This document shows, piece by piece, positions 39,661 to 50,637 of a stretch of 64,000 bases of DNA. The DNA is taken from positions 1,222,501-1,286,500 of the forward strand of contig NZ_CP078138.1 of assembly GCF_019212185.1 (NCBI RefSeq), written 5' to 3'. Made by a program: the position numbers and the translations under genes. Position 1 is the stretch's first letter, and each line of letters starts with the position of its first letter. Under the pieces are notes generated by a model. That model saw nothing but the letters and a program-made list of their open reading frames with translations. It did not search any database and was not told the origin of the DNA. Origin of the DNA: Pseudomonas fluorescens (GTDB lineage Bacteria; Pseudomonadota; Gammaproteobacteria; Pseudomonadales; Pseudomonadaceae).

Positions 39661-39762
39661 GAAAGCGGTGGGTCAGTCATCGCAGATGTTGGATAGGCTG
39701 GCCTCATCGCCAGCAGGCTGGCCACAGGGATTTGAACGCTTCACAGGTTCTGCGTCGCGCCC

Positions 39763-40110
39763 CTACAAGGCCGCCATGATCGCATCCGGGTCAAAGTTGC
39801 GAATCAGCGTGCCATTCACGTCCAGCACCGGGATGCCGCGACCGCCTAGCGCTTCATAAGCCTTGCGTGCCCCGGCGTCCTTGTCGATATCGAATTCCTT
39901 GAACGGAATGCCCTTGCTATCGAGAAAGCGCCGGGTTGCCTGGCAGTAGCCGCACCAGTCGGTCGAGTAAAGCACAACCCGGGCGTTGCTCCGGACTTGC
40001 TCGGAGACCGCCTGGGAAGGATTGAACAGCCGTTCGATCTTGCCCCAGTTCTGATAGACCACCACCACCAGCAGGATCAACAGGACCTTCTTCAGCGTCC
40101 GTACGAGCAT
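39763..40110 (-). CDS. Membrane-anchored glutaredoxin-like protein
   Basis: A 115-residue protein with an N-terminal membrane helix (about residues 8-19) and a glutaredoxin domain with redox motif C53GYC56 (TDWCGYCQATR) and the cis-Pro in RGIPVLDV. The location of the redox domain (cytoplasmic or periplasmic) cannot be settled. Its start shares one base with the stop of yejK, suggesting coupled translation of the two. Confidence 0.9.
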   Translation of the reverse strand: MLVRTLKKVLLILLVVVVYQNWGKIERLFNPSQAVSEQVRSNARVVLYSTDWCGYCQATRRFLDSKGIPFKEFDIDKDAGARKAYEALGGRGIPVLDVNGTLIRNFDPDAIMAAL

Positions 40111-41114
40111 CAGTTGCGACGCTTGAGCTGATCGGTGAGCGAGGTCGGCAGGCCCTTGATGATCAGGGTGCCGGCTTCTTCGTCGTATTCGATCTTCGAG
40201 CCGAGCAGATGCGCTTCAAAGCTGATGGACAGGCCTTCGGCGCGCCCAGTGAAGCGACGGAATTGATTGAGGGTACGTTTGTCCGCCGGAATCTCCGGCG
40301 ACAGACCGTAGTCCTTGTTACGGATATGGTCGTAGAAGGCTTTCGGCCGCTCTTCGTCGATCAGCTCGGAGAGCTCTTCCAGACCCATGGGTTCGCCGAG
40401 CTTGGCCTGGCTGCTGGCGTAGTCGACCAGGGTCTTGGTTTTCTCGCGGGCATCGTCTTCGGGCAGGTCTTCGCTTTCGACGAAGTCACTGAACGCTTTG
40501 AGCAGGGTGCGGGTTTCGCCTGGCCCGTCGACCCCTTCCTGGCAGCCAATGAAATCGCGGAAATACTCGGAAACCTTTTTCCCGTTCTTGCCCTTGATGA
40601 ACGAAATGTACTGCTTGGACTGCTTGTTGTTCTGCCACTCGGAAATGTTGATCCGCGCCGCCAGGTGCAGTTGGCCGAGGTCCAAGTGCCGGGAAGGGGT
40701 CACGTCGAGTTGCTCGGTCACCGCCACGCCTTCGCTGTGATGCAGCAGGGCGATCGCCAGGTAGTCGGTCATGCCTTGCTGGTAATGGGCGAACAGCACG
40801 TGGCCGCCGGTCGACAGGTTGGACTCCTCCATCAGCTTCTGCAGGTGCTCGACGGCAACCCGGCTGAAGGCGGTGAAGTCCTTGCCGCCGTCCAGGTACT
40901 CCTTCAGCCAGCCGCTGAACGGATGTGCGCCAGACTCGGCATGGAACAAACCCCAGGCCTTGCCGGCTTTGGCGTTGTAGCTTTCATTGAGGTCGGCAAG
41001 CATGTTCTCGATTGCGGCGGATTCGCTCAGCTCCGAGTCACGGGCATGGAGAACTGCAGGTGTGCCGTCGGGTTTTTTGTCGATCAGGTGGACGATGCAA
41101 TGACGGATCGGCAT
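40110..41114 (-). CDS. yejK: Nucleoid-associated protein YejK (NdpA)
   Basis: A 334-residue full-length YejK/NdpA protein, beginning [17 protein letters not shown] and containing [17 protein letters not shown]; it associates with the nucleoid in E. coli and binds topoisomerases. The downstream gene at 39763 overlaps it by one base. It is divergent from the HU gene at 41511, so two chromosome-shaping proteins share one intergenic region. Confidence 0.95.
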   Translation of the reverse strand: MPIRHCIVHLIDKKPDGTPAVLHARDSELSESAAIENMLADLNESYNAKAGKAWGLFHAESGAHPFSGWLKEYLDGGKDFTAFSRVAVEHLQKLMEESNLSTGGHVLFAHYQQGMTDYLAIALLHHSEGVAVTEQLDVTPSRHLDLGQLHLAARINISEWQNNKQSKQYISFIKGKNGKKVSEYFRDFIGCQEGVDGPGETRTLLKAFSDFVESEDLPEDDAREKTKTLVDYASSQAKLGEPMGLEELSELIDEERPKAFYDHIRNKDYGLSPEIPADKRTLNQFRRFTGRAEGLSISFEAHLLGSKIEYDEEAGTLIIKGLPTSLTDQLKRRN

Positions 41115-41510
41115 GGGCTTCTCGGCTGGATGAATGGAGGAGGGCGTGCTCCCCCGAAAAAGTGCCCAGTGTACCGCACCTGCTGGTTTTGGCGGCGGTT
41201 CAAGGGGGTGGCGTGTGACTCCCGTCGGGCTTATGCGTTTTTTTACCGGTTTAGAGCAATAAAGCTGACCAAATGGGTAGGTAGAGGCGGATATTTCCCC
41301 GTCTCTGTGCTAGTTTTGCCCCGTCTTGCGCGAAGTCACCGCGACAAGCCTGCATTCAGCATTTGTCAGGTCGAACCAAACCCTGATTTCGGCATCTATA
41401 ACCCCGATGCATCGGTGTTGTAGCCGAGGGTGCCAGATCCAGAAGATCGGGCTCGATAGCTGACACTGCACTCTGCAATCCATATGAATTTGATAGGGAA
41501 GGAACACCAC
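41115..41510. other. Divergent promoter region between yejK and the HU gene
   Basis: About 395 bases with no gene. It contains the perfect 12-base palindrome CCGATGCATCGG at 41405-41416 and AT-rich stretches near 41230-41275 that may bear promoters. No clear consensus promoter can be called by eye. Confidence 0.5.
41405..41416. promoter_or_regulatory. Perfect palindrome upstream of the HU gene
   Basis: CCGATGCATCGG is its own reverse complement and is about 95 bases upstream of the HU start, a fit for a dimeric regulator. A 12-base palindrome is mildly unlikely by chance in this gap. The binding protein is unknown. Confidence 0.35.
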
Positions 41511-41792
41511 ATGGCTCTTACTAAAGACCAACTGATCGCCGATATCGCTGAAGCTATCGACGCGCCAAAAACCACCGCGCGTAACGCTCTGGACCAACTG
41601 GGCCAAATCGTTGCTGATCAACTGGAAAACGGCGGTGAAATCACCCTGCCAGGTATCGGCAAACTGAAAGTGACCGAGCGTCCTGCCCGTACCGGCCGCA
41701 ACCCTTCGACTGGCGCTGCCATCGAAATCGCTGCCAAGAAAGTTATCAAGCTGGTTGTGGCTAAAGGCCTGACCGACGCTGTTAACAAGTAA
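41511..41792 (+). CDS. hupN: HU-family DNA-binding protein (HupN-type by context)
   Basis: A 93-codon HU protein: 92 residues in which the DNA-contact arm GRNPSTGAAIEI replaces the more common GRNPQTGKEI form. The start at 41511 follows AAGGAA. HU bends and compacts DNA. In P. putida the HU gene near valS and pepA is named hupN, and this one is in that neighbourhood; the specific name therefore rests on context. It ends at its own terminator. Confidence 0.9.
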   Translation: MALTKDQLIADIAEAIDAPKTTARNALDQLGQIVADQLENGGEITLPGIGKLKVTERPARTGRNPSTGAAIEIAAKKVIKLVVAKGLTDAVNK

Positions 41793-41805
41793 GACGCATA
41801 AAAGA

Positions 41806-41842
41806 AAGCCGTGCACCGGAGCGATTCGGGCACGGCTTTTTT
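41806..41842 (+). terminator. Intrinsic terminator after the HU gene
   Basis: AAAGCCGTGC and GCACGGCTTT pair around a 13-base loop, followed by TTTTTG. It also lies just past the stop of the convergent rlmF and could serve both. Confidence 0.93.
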
Positions 41843-41854
41843 GTTGCCTGCGAT

Positions 41855-42877
41855 TTAATCCTTTCGCACCCAGCGCTGACGCCAGGCCTGTTGTTGCGCG
41901 GGCGTCTGGAACGTCCAGGCGACAAAGCGGCTCTGCTTCTGCCCCTGGGACATTTCCACCACCTGGCGTTGCAGGGCTCCGACCTTTTTCAGCGCGGCCT
42001 CGATTGCCGGCAGATTGGAAGCTTTCGAAACCAGGGTGCTGAACCACAACACCTGTTGCCCGATCTCTGCGCTTTCGCTGATCAGTTGTGTGACAAAGCG
42101 TGCCTCACCACCCTCGCACCACAATTCCGCTGCCTGACCGCCGAAGTTCAGCACTGGCAGTTTGCGTTTCGGATCGGCCTTGCCCAATGCCCGCCATTTG
42201 CGTGTGCTGCCACGCGTGGCTTCTTCCAGCGAGGCGTGGAAAGGTGGATTGCACATCGTCAGGTCAAAACGCTCGGTACTCTCAAGCAGATCCCGCAGGA
42301 TCTGCTTGCGATTACCTTGCTGGCGCAACTGGATGGCCTTGTTAAGCCCGTTGGATTGAACGATGGCTTTGGCGGAGGCGACGGCCGTGGTGTCGATTTC
42401 CGAGCCGAGGAAATGCCAGCGGTAATCGCTGTAACCGATCAGCGGGTAGATGCAGTTGGCGCCCGTGCCGATATCCAGCACCTTGACTGCCGCACCTCGT
42501 GGAATGATGCCTTCGTTGCCGCTGGCCAATAGGTCGGCGAGGAAGTGCACATAATCGGCTCGGCCCGGCACCGGTGGGCACAGGTAGTCTGCGGGAATAT
42601 CCCAATGGGCAATGCCGTAGAAGGATTTGAGCAGCGCCCGATTGAACACCCGCACCGCATCGGGGCTGGCGAAGTCGATGCTTTCCTTGCCGTACGGGTT
42701 GATGATCACGAACTTCGCCAGTTCCGGGGTGCTTTTGATCAGCGCCGGAAAGTCGTAACGGCCCTGATGGCGATTGCGCGGATGCAGGCTGGCCTTCTCC
42801 CGCGGCGCCTCGGCTTTGGCCGGGGTAGCGGTGGCTGGCTTGTTGCGCGCAGGTTTGGGGTGGCGAGGGGCGGTCAT
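41855..42877 (-). CDS. rlmF: 23S rRNA (adenine-1618 N6)-methyltransferase RlmF
   Basis: RlmF methylates A1618 in 23S rRNA using S-adenosylmethionine. The 340 residues contain the cofactor motif DIGTGAN (135-141) and the catalytic NPPF (210-213). The N-terminal 35 residues are a basic, Ala/Pro/Lys-rich tail as in Pseudomonas homologues. Starting at 42877 removes a 42-residue extension that reads partly through a REP element. It converges on the HU gene. Confidence 0.93.
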   Translation of the reverse strand: MTAPRHPKPARNKPATATPAKAEAPREKASLHPRNRHQGRYDFPALIKSTPELAKFVIINPYGKESIDFASPDAVRVFNRALLKSFYGIAHWDIPADYLCPPVPGRADYVHFLADLLASGNEGIIPRGAAVKVLDIGTGANCIYPLIGYSDYRWHFLGSEIDTTAVASAKAIVQSNGLNKAIQLRQQGNRKQILRDLLESTERFDLTMCNPPFHASLEEATRGSTRKWRALGKADPKRKLPVLNFGGQAAELWCEGGEARFVTQLISESAEIGQQVLWFSTLVSKASNLPAIEAALKKVGALQRQVVEMSQGQKQSRFVAWTFQTPAQQQAWRQRWVRKD

Positions 42878-42966
42878 GGCTGGAATCGATTCGGGTATGG
42901 CTGAAAGTGGCGGGCATTGTCCCACATCCTGCGGGTGTGAACCCAATTGCAAAATCGACACAGAGC

Positions 42967-43051
42967 CCTGTGGGCGTGCCCGCAATAGCCGTCTATCAGG
43001 CAAATCAGTTTTGAATGTATGTCCGCATCGCGGGCAAGCCTGCTCCCACAG
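42967..43051. repeat. REP pair between valS and rlmF
   Basis: CTGTGGGCGTGCCCGCAAT at the left and GCATCGCGGGCAAGCCTGCTCCCACAG at the right (shown in parts) are inverted and flank about 35 bases; the left unit is diverged. It lies just after valS's terminator in the direction of valS transcription. Confidence 0.75.
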
Positions 43052-43067
43052 TGGTCAGGAACGGAAC

Positions 43068-43101
43068 AAAAAAAGGGAGGCCATCACTGGCCTCCCTTTT
43101 T
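43068..43101 (-). terminator. Intrinsic terminator after valS
   Basis: On the minus strand GGGAGGCCA and TGGCCTCCC pair around a 4-base loop (GTGA), followed by TTTTTTT. It is placed 17 bases past the valS stop codon. Confidence 0.95.
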
Positions 43102-43117
43102 CATTGCGCTTTACCGA

Positions 43118-45964
43118 TTACAGACTGGCAATCCGCGCGTGCTGCTCGGCCAACTTGCCCAGAGCCTGTTCGGCTTCGGCCAGTTTGGCGCGTTCTTTTT
43201 CGATGACTTCGGCCGGGGCCTTGTCAACGAAACCGGCGTTAGACAGCTTGCCGCCAACCCGCTGCACTTCACCTTGCAGGCGCTGGATTTCCTTGTCCAG
43301 ACGCGCCAGTTCGGCACCCTTGTCGATCAGGCCGGCCATCGGCACCAGTACTTCCATCTCGCCGACCAGAGCGGTAGCGGACAGCGGTGCTTCTTCACCA
43401 GCGGCGAGGACAGTGATCGATTCGAGCTTCGCCAGCTTCTTCAGCAGCAGTTCGTTTTCGCTGAGGCGACGCTGGTCTTCGGCACTGACGTTCTTCAGGA
43501 ACAGCGGCAGCGGCTTGCCCGGGCCGATGTTCATTTCGCCACGGATGTTACGCGTGCCGAGCATCAGGCCCTTGAGCCATTCGATATCGTCTTCGGCGGC
43601 CTGGTCGATGCGTGCTTCGTTGGCCACTGGCCAAGGTTGCAGCATGATCGTTTTGCCTTCGACACCGGCCAGCGGCGCGATGCGCTGCCAGATTTCTTCG
43701 GTGATGAACGGCATGAACGGATGCGCCAGGCGCAGGGCCACTTCCAGCACGCGAACCAGGGTGCGGCGGGTGCCGCGCTGACGTTCGATCGGGCCGTTTT
43801 CGTCCCACAATACCGGCTTGGACAGTTCCAGGTACCAATCGCAGTACTGGTTCCAGATGAACTCGTACAAGGCTTGCGCCGCCAGGTCGAAACGGAACTG
43901 GTCGAGTTGACGGGTGACTTCGGCTTCGGTGCGTTGCAGTTGGGAAATGATCCAGCGATCCGCCAGCGACAGTTCGTAGGCCTCGCCGTTCTGGCCGCAG
44001 TCTTCGCCCTTGTCGAGGACGTAGCGCGCAGCGTTCCAGATCTTGTTGCAGAAGTTGCGATAGCCTTCAACGCGGCCCATGTCGAACTTGATGTCGCGAC
44101 CGGTGGAGGCCAGCGAGCAGAAGGTGAAGCGCAGGGCATCGGTGCCGTAGCTGGCGATACCGTCGGCGAACTCGTCGCGGGTCTGCTTCTCGATCTTTTT
44201 CGCCAGTTTCGGCTGCATCAGGCCGGAGGTGCGTTTCTGCACCAGGGCTTCAAGCTCGATGCCGTCGATGATGTCCAGCGGGTCAAGCACGTTACCCTTG
44301 GACTTGGACATCTTCTGGCCTTGGCCATCACGCACCAGGCCGTGCACGTACACGGTCTTGAACGGAACCTGCGGTGTGCCGTCCTCGTTTTTCACCAAAT
44401 GCATGGTGAGCATGATCATCCGGGCAACCCAGAAGAAAATGATGTCGAAGCCGGTCACCAGGACGTCGGTGGAGTGGAACTTCTTGAGGAATTCGGTCTG
44501 CTGCGGCCAGCCAAGGGTCGAGAAGGTCCACAGGCCTGAACTGAACCAGGTGTCGAGTACGTCGTTGTCCTGCTGCAGGGCAACGTCGGCGCCGAGGTTG
44601 TTCTTGGCCCGCACTTCGGCTTCGTCGCGACCGACATAGACCTTGCCCGACTCGTCGTACCAGGCCGGAATCCGGTGGCCCCACCACAGTTGGCGGCTGA
44701 TGCACCAATCCTGGATGTCACGCATCCACGAGAAGTACATGTTTTCGTACTGTTTCGGCACGAACTGGATGCGACCGTCTTCAACGGCGGCAATCGCCGG
44801 CTCGGCCAGCGGCTTGGTGGACACATACCACTGGTCGGTCAGCCAAGGCTCGATGATGGTCCCGGAGCGGTCGCCCTTTGGCACTTTCAGACCGTGGTCG
44901 TCGACGCTGACCAGCAGGCCCGCAGCTTCGAAGGCGGCAACGATCTGCTTGCGCGCTTCGAAACGATCGAGGCCTACGTATTCGGCCGGGATCTTGCCGT
45001 CGATGCTGTCGTTCAGTGTGCCATCGAGGTTGAACACCTGGCAGGCCGGAAGGACTGCAGCGTTCTTGTCGAAGATGTTCAGCAGCGGCAGGTTGTGGCG
45101 CTTGCCGACTTCGTAGTCGTTGAAATCGTGTGCCGGGGTGATTTTCACGCAGCCGGTGCCGAATTCAGGGTCGCAGTAATCGTCGGCGATGATCGGGATG
45201 CGGCGGCCCACCAGTGGCAGCTCGACAAACTTGCCGATCAGGGCCTGGTAGCGCTCGTCGTTCGGGTTCACCGCGACGGCGGAATCGCCGAGCATGGTTT
45301 CCGGACGGGTGGTCGCGACGATCAGGTAATCATTGCCTTCGGCGGTTTTCGCGCCATCGGCCAGCGGGTATTTCAGGTTCCACAGGAAACCTTTCTCGTC
45401 GTGGTTTTCCACTTCAAGGTCGGAAATCGCCGTGTGCAGCTTGGTGTCCCAGTTGACCAGGCGCTTGCCGCGGTAGATCAGGCCGTCTTCGTGCAGGCGC
45501 ACGAACGCTTCCTTGACCGCTTCCGAGAGGCCGTCATCCATGGTGAAGCGCTCGCGGCTCCAGTCCACGGACGAGCCGAGGCGACGGATCTGACGGCTGA
45601 TATTGCCGCCGGACTCTTCTTTCCATTCCCAGACTTTTTCGAGGAATTTTTCCCGGCCCAGGTCGTGGCGATTCTGGCCCTTGGCTTCGAGCTGACGCTC
45701 AACCAGCATTTGCGTGGCGATACCGGCGTGGTCGGTGCCCGGCTGCCACAGGGTGTCGCGACCCTGCATGCGGCGGAAACGGATCAGGGCGTCCATGATC
45801 GCGTTGTTGAAGCCATGACCCATGTGCAGGCTGCCGGTGACGTTCGGCGGTGGAATCATGATGGTGTAGGAATCGCCCGCGCCTTGCGGGGCGAAGTAGT
45901 TCTCGGACTCCCAGGTGTTGTACCAGGAAGTTTCAATGGCGTGCGGCTGGTAGGTCTTATCCAT
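43118..45964 (-). CDS. valS: Valine-tRNA ligase ValS
   Basis: Class I aminoacyl-tRNA synthetase that charges tRNA-Val and edits misactivated threonine. The 948 residues carry HMGH at 47-50, KMSKS at 551-555, a CP1 editing domain between them, and a C-terminal coiled coil (about 880-948) rich in Lys/Glu/Leu that clamps the tRNA. The start is an ATG at the expected family position. The upstream TATACT at 46009-46014 (minus strand) may be its -10 element. Confidence 0.98.
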   Translation of the reverse strand: MDKTYQPHAIETSWYNTWESENYFAPQGAGDSYTIMIPPPNVTGSLHMGHGFNNAIMDALIRFRRMQGRDTLWQPGTDHAGIATQMLVERQLEAKGQNRHDLGREKFLEKVWEWKEESGGNISRQIRRLGSSVDWSRERFTMDDGLSEAVKEAFVRLHEDGLIYRGKRLVNWDTKLHTAISDLEVENHDEKGFLWNLKYPLADGAKTAEGNDYLIVATTRPETMLGDSAVAVNPNDERYQALIGKFVELPLVGRRIPIIADDYCDPEFGTGCVKITPAHDFNDYEVGKRHNLPLLNIFDKNAAVLPACQVFNLDGTLNDSIDGKIPAEYVGLDRFEARKQIVAAFEAAGLLVSVDDHGLKVPKGDRSGTIIEPWLTDQWYVSTKPLAEPAIAAVEDGRIQFVPKQYENMYFSWMRDIQDWCISRQLWWGHRIPAWYDESGKVYVGRDEAEVRAKNNLGADVALQQDNDVLDTWFSSGLWTFSTLGWPQQTEFLKKFHSTDVLVTGFDIIFFWVARMIMLTMHLVKNEDGTPQVPFKTVYVHGLVRDGQGQKMSKSKGNVLDPLDIIDGIELEALVQKRTSGLMQPKLAKKIEKQTRDEFADGIASYGTDALRFTFCSLASTGRDIKFDMGRVEGYRNFCNKIWNAARYVLDKGEDCGQNGEAYELSLADRWIISQLQRTEAEVTRQLDQFRFDLAAQALYEFIWNQYCDWYLELSKPVLWDENGPIERQRGTRRTLVRVLEVALRLAHPFMPFITEEIWQRIAPLAGVEGKTIMLQPWPVANEARIDQAAEDDIEWLKGLMLGTRNIRGEMNIGPGKPLPLFLKNVSAEDQRRLSENELLLKKLAKLESITVLAAGEEAPLSATALVGEMEVLVPMAGLIDKGAELARLDKEIQRLQGEVQRVGGKLSNAGFVDKAPAEVIEKERAKLAEAEQALGKLAEQHARIASL

Positions 45965-46330
45965 GCGCGGCGGGACCCTATTGGCATTTATTCAGGAAAA
46001 GCCGGCAAGTATAGCGGGGATGACGCCCGGGGCGTAGGGCGAGCTGATGGCAGGGGTGAGAAAACTCGCGGTTTTTTTGCTGTCACCGTCGCTGGGCGCT
46101 CCTCGTTAAGGAGGGTGCGTCCTGAAGTCAGTCTCGGATGCCAACCGTTGAAGAGGGAGTGGAACTGCTAAATGACTTTTCGTTTACATGTAAGGACTTT
46201 CCCTACAAGTTTGCGGGTTTGAGCAAGGTAAGTGTGTGGGTAATATTCGACCGGCACTGGAGCGCCATTGTTATCTGCGCGTGATAGCTGCAAATCACAC
46301 ATTGGGTTACACGTATTACATGGAGTGTTT
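45965..46330. other. Intergenic region between valS and the DUF3757-type gene
   Basis: About 365 bases between divergent genes. The valS side has TATACT as a possible -10. The rest is less GC-rich than the average of the window. A short minus frame at 46168-46440 overlaps the next gene and looks like a shadow. No RNA gene is visible. Confidence 0.5.
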
Positions 46331-46768
46331 ATGGCTATTAAAAAGTTAGCGCTGTTGATCCCCTTCCTGTTGTCGAGCACGGCCTGGGCGGGCGTCATCG
46401 AGCACTGCCCGAAAGTCGCCGATATCAAGGAGGTGGGCACCGCCAGCTACACGGCGCCAACCGTCAGCGGTGAGGGCCAGTGGCACGGTACTTCGCAAGG
46501 CGCGGGCGGACCTGTCGTCGGCTTTGACGAGGCGATCTTCAAGGCTCATGGCGAGCCGGCCGAAGGTGAGGTGGTCGGCGAGTTGCTGCACTGTGGCTAC
46601 AGCCTGCGCGATGGTGGCAAGTTGGATATGCGTTTCAAGCAGGAAGGTACTGTTATCAAAATCAAGTCTGGCGGCGCTTGGGAGCAGTGGTACAGCCAAT
46701 ATTACTGTGAGGATAAAACCGACGGTGGTTGTGCCTTCAAAGAATTGAAGCGTCCAACTAAAGGCTGA
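46331..46768 (+). CDS. Small secreted DUF3757-type protein
   Basis: A 145-residue protein with a clear signal peptide (MAIKKLALLIPFLLSSTAWA, cut after Ala20), and a mature part of about 125 residues rich in Gly, with Cys in GVIEHCPKVAD, LLHCGYSL, YYCEDKTDGGC. The pattern is that of DUF3757 proteins, whose function is not known. ATG at 46331 has GGAG upstream. It ends at its own terminator, so it is an independent unit between valS and the holC pair. Confidence 0.82.
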   Translation: MAIKKLALLIPFLLSSTAWAGVIEHCPKVADIKEVGTASYTAPTVSGEGQWHGTSQGAGGPVVGFDEAIFKAHGEPAEGEVVGELLHCGYSLRDGGKLDMRFKQEGTVIKIKSGGAWEQWYSQYYCEDKTDGGCAFKELKRPTKG

Positions 46769-46786
46769 CTCAGTAACATTCAAACA

Positions 46787-46811
46787 AGGAGCGAGTCATC
46801 TCGCTCCTTTT
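46787..46811 (+). terminator. Intrinsic terminator after the DUF3757-type gene
   Basis: GGAGCGAG and CTCGCTCC pair around TCAT, followed by TTTTC. Convergent holC-side transcription also ends here. Confidence 0.88.
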
Positions 46812-46822
46812 CGTGTTGGCAA

Positions 46823-47248
46823 TCAATTCTCGTACTGACTCAACAAGCGTTCCATCCGCGCATCCAGCCGACGCTTGATTTCGGTTTCGATGTGCGGAGC
46901 GAAGTCGTCGATCACGTCTTGCATGATCAGTTGCGCGGCGGCGCGCAGTTCGCCGTCCAGGTGCAGCATCACGTCAGCAGCCTGTTGCGCAGTGCTGGCC
47001 GCCGGCGGAGGAGGTGCTTGTACCGCGGGTGCGGGTGGTGCGGGCTCTTCGATGGCTTCAGCCGGCGCAGTGCCGCCGACCTGATCGAACAGCATCGGAA
47101 TCTGGCCTTCTTCGCTGACACTATCGACCGTTTCGACGGTATCGGTCAGCAGGGGCGGTTGCAGGTTGTCGTCGCCGAGCAGTTGGCGGATCGACTCAAG
47201 GTCGTCCAGCAGGTGCGCGGATTTTTTCAGCGGGTTTGGCGTGTCCAT
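46823..47248 (-). CDS. Conserved small protein downstream of holC
   Basis: A 141-residue acidic protein with a Pro/Ala-rich middle (about residues 70-92) and a helical C-terminus with alternating charges. I recognise it only as a conserved Pseudomonas protein found after holC; there is no enzyme motif. A longer frame overlapping holC adds 47 residues but lacks support. It starts 7 bases after holC ends, so it is probably co-translated. Possibly a partner of replication proteins by position, which is weak evidence. Confidence 0.7.
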   Translation of the reverse strand: MDTPNPLKKSAHLLDDLESIRQLLGDDNLQPPLLTDTVETVDSVSEEGQIPMLFDQVGGTAPAEAIEEPAPPAPAVQAPPPPAASTAQQAADVMLHLDGELRAAAQLIMQDVIDDFAPHIETEIKRRLDARMERLLSQYEN

Positions 47249-47255
47249 GGGGTAC

Positions 47256-47684
47256 TCAGATTCGCTGTAGCCGGTGATCTTGCAGAGGATAGCCCTGTTC
47301 GCGGTAGAAGCGGAAACTCTCCCGCGCGGCCTGACGAATTGCCGGATCTTCCACCACCACTTCAGCCACGCGGGCGAAGCGCTGGGCAAAGGTCGGGACC
47401 TTGAGGTCGAGGTTAACCAACAGATCCTGATGAGAGCCTGGATCTTCGCCCAGGCCCAATACGATCAAGCCGTCCGGTTCACGTTCGGCGGCACCGTGGG
47501 GGACGAAGGTTTCGCCCTTGAAGGCCCAGAGCCGGGCATCGAGGTCGTCGCGTTGCGCGGCATCGCTGCAATGCAAATAGATGCGATGACCCATGCGCCA
47601 GGCTTTTCCCGTGAGTTTGCAGGCGAAGTCCAGGCGTGCCGACGGGTCGGCGCTGGGCAGGATATAAAAGTCGACTTTGGTCAT
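47256..47684 (-). CDS. holC: DNA polymerase III chi subunit HolC
   Basis: The chi subunit links the clamp loader to single-strand binding protein. The 142-residue product begins MTKVDFYILPSADPSARLDFACKL, as in Pseudomonas HolC, and ends with the usual FRFYREQGYPLQDHRL region. Length is correct. It lies between pepA and its small downstream partner on the same strand; pepA is 58 bases upstream. Confidence 0.95.
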   Translation of the reverse strand: MTKVDFYILPSADPSARLDFACKLTGKAWRMGHRIYLHCSDAAQRDDLDARLWAFKGETFVPHGAAEREPDGLIVLGLGEDPGSHQDLLVNLDLKVPTFAQRFARVAEVVVEDPAIRQAARESFRFYREQGYPLQDHRLQRI

Positions 47685-47742
47685 TGCGGTTCCTGAGCCA
47701 CAAGTGGCGCCCCATAAAGGACGCCACTCGCGGTCATCGGTT

Positions 47743-49284
<1,542 letters not shown>

Positions 49285-49521
49285 CTATATTGAAAAGGCG
49301 CTGCTACAGCCAGCGACAAAGGCCGCAGTGTGAACCTCGCCAGCGGCGCCTGACAACCCTTGCGCCGCTGATCTTTGAGGCTTTGCGCGCCGGCTTGAGC
49401 GTGCGCAGTGACAGGCGCGGTCAATCACAGGATAATGCCGCAACTTTTTCGGCGGCTCATTCCTGAGAGCCGCTGTTTGCTTGTTTGGCCGCCTTAGCCT
49501 GACAACCCTGGAGTGTCTGGT

Positions 49522-50637
49522 TTGATTGTCTTCCGTTATCTGTCCCGAGAAGTCCTGGTGACCCTGAGCGCCGTCAGCGCCGTGCTATTGGTCATCATCA
49601 TGAGTGGGCGCTTTATCAAATACCTGGCCCAGGCTGCGGCCGGCCTGCTGGACCCGGGCTCGCTGTTCCTGATCATGGGCTTCCGCCTGCCGGGGTTCCT
49701 GCAACTGATCCTGCCCCTGGGGCTGTTCCTGGGGATTCTGCTGGCGTATGGCCGGCTGTACCTGGAAAGCGAAATGACCGTGTTGTCCGCGACCGGTATG
49801 AGCCAGCAGCGGCTGTTTGTTTACACATTGTTTCCAGCGACCCTGGTGGCCTTGCTGGTTGCCTGGCTGAGCCTGGGCCTGGCACCGCAAGGGGCCAATC
49901 AGTTCCAGTTGCTGCTGAACAAGCAGGATGCCCTGACTGAGTTCGATACCCTGGAGCCAGGGCGTTTCCAGTCTCTGCGCGACGGTACGCGGGTGACCTA
50001 TACCGAAACGCTGACGGACGACCGCATCAACCTCGCCGGCGTGTTCATTTCGCAGAAGAATCAAGGCTCGGAAACCAAGGATCGCGGGATTTCGGTGTTA
50101 GTGGCTGAAAAAGGTCGTCAGGAAATCAAGCCCGACGGCAACCGCTACCTGATCCTCGACAACGGCTACCGCTACGACGGCAACCCGGGGCAGGCCGACT
50201 ACCGGGTCATCAAGTACGACACCTATGGCGTGCTGCTGCCCAAGCCGGATGTCAGTGACGAAGTGACCGACCGCGATGCGATCAGCACTGCCAACCTGCT
50301 GGGCAGCGACGACGTGCGTTCGCGCGCCGAGTTGCAATGGCGCATGTCCCTGCCGCTGCTGGTGTTTATCGTGACCCTGATGGCGGTGCCGCTGGCGCGA
50401 GTCAATCCGCGCCAGGGCCGATTCCTCAAGCTGTTGCCGGCAATCCTGCTGTACATGGCCTACCTGACCATCCTGATTGCCGCTCGCGGCGCCCTGGAGA
50501 AAGGCAAGCTGCCGGCGTCGCTGGGCTTGTGGTGGGTGCACGGGATATTCCTGGTCATCGGCCTCGGATTGCTTTATTGGGAACCCTTGCAATTGAAGCG
50601 GGCGAGTCGCCGTGCGTTGGAGGTGACCCGTGGTTAA
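49522..50637 (+). CDS. lptF: LPS export ABC permease LptF
   Basis: LptF pairs with LptG and LptB to lift lipopolysaccharide from the inner membrane. The product has 3 N-terminal and 3 C-terminal helices around a periplasmic beta-jellyroll. I place the start at TTG 49522 (371 residues, MIVFRYLSRE) because GGAG lies 8 bases upstream; a GTG at 49513 overlaps that site. It overlaps lptG by 8 bases. Confidence 0.94.
   Translation: MIVFRYLSREVLVTLSAVSAVLLVIIMSGRFIKYLAQAAAGLLDPGSLFLIMGFRLPGFLQLILPLGLFLGILLAYGRLYLESEMTVLSATGMSQQRLFVYTLFPATLVALLVAWLSLGLAPQGANQFQLLLNKQDALTEFDTLEPGRFQSLRDGTRVTYTETLTDDRINLAGVFISQKNQGSETKDRGISVLVAEKGRQEIKPDGNRYLILDNGYRYDGNPGQADYRVIKYDTYGVLLPKPDVSDEVTDRDAISTANLLGSDDVRSRAELQWRMSLPLLVFIVTLMAVPLARVNPRQGRFLKLLPAILLYMAYLTILIAARGALEKGKLPASLGLWWVHGIFLVIGLGLLYWEPLQLKRASRRALEVTRG

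Noticed and set aside
43003..43060. Possible extended N-terminus of rlmF reaching back to about 43003
   Set aside because: The extra 42 residues read partly through a REP unit and lack family resemblance; the start at 42877 fits better.
46168..46440. A 90-codon minus frame between valS and the DUF3757-type gene
   Set aside because: It overlaps the signal peptide region of the plus-strand gene, and has no ribosome site or family match.
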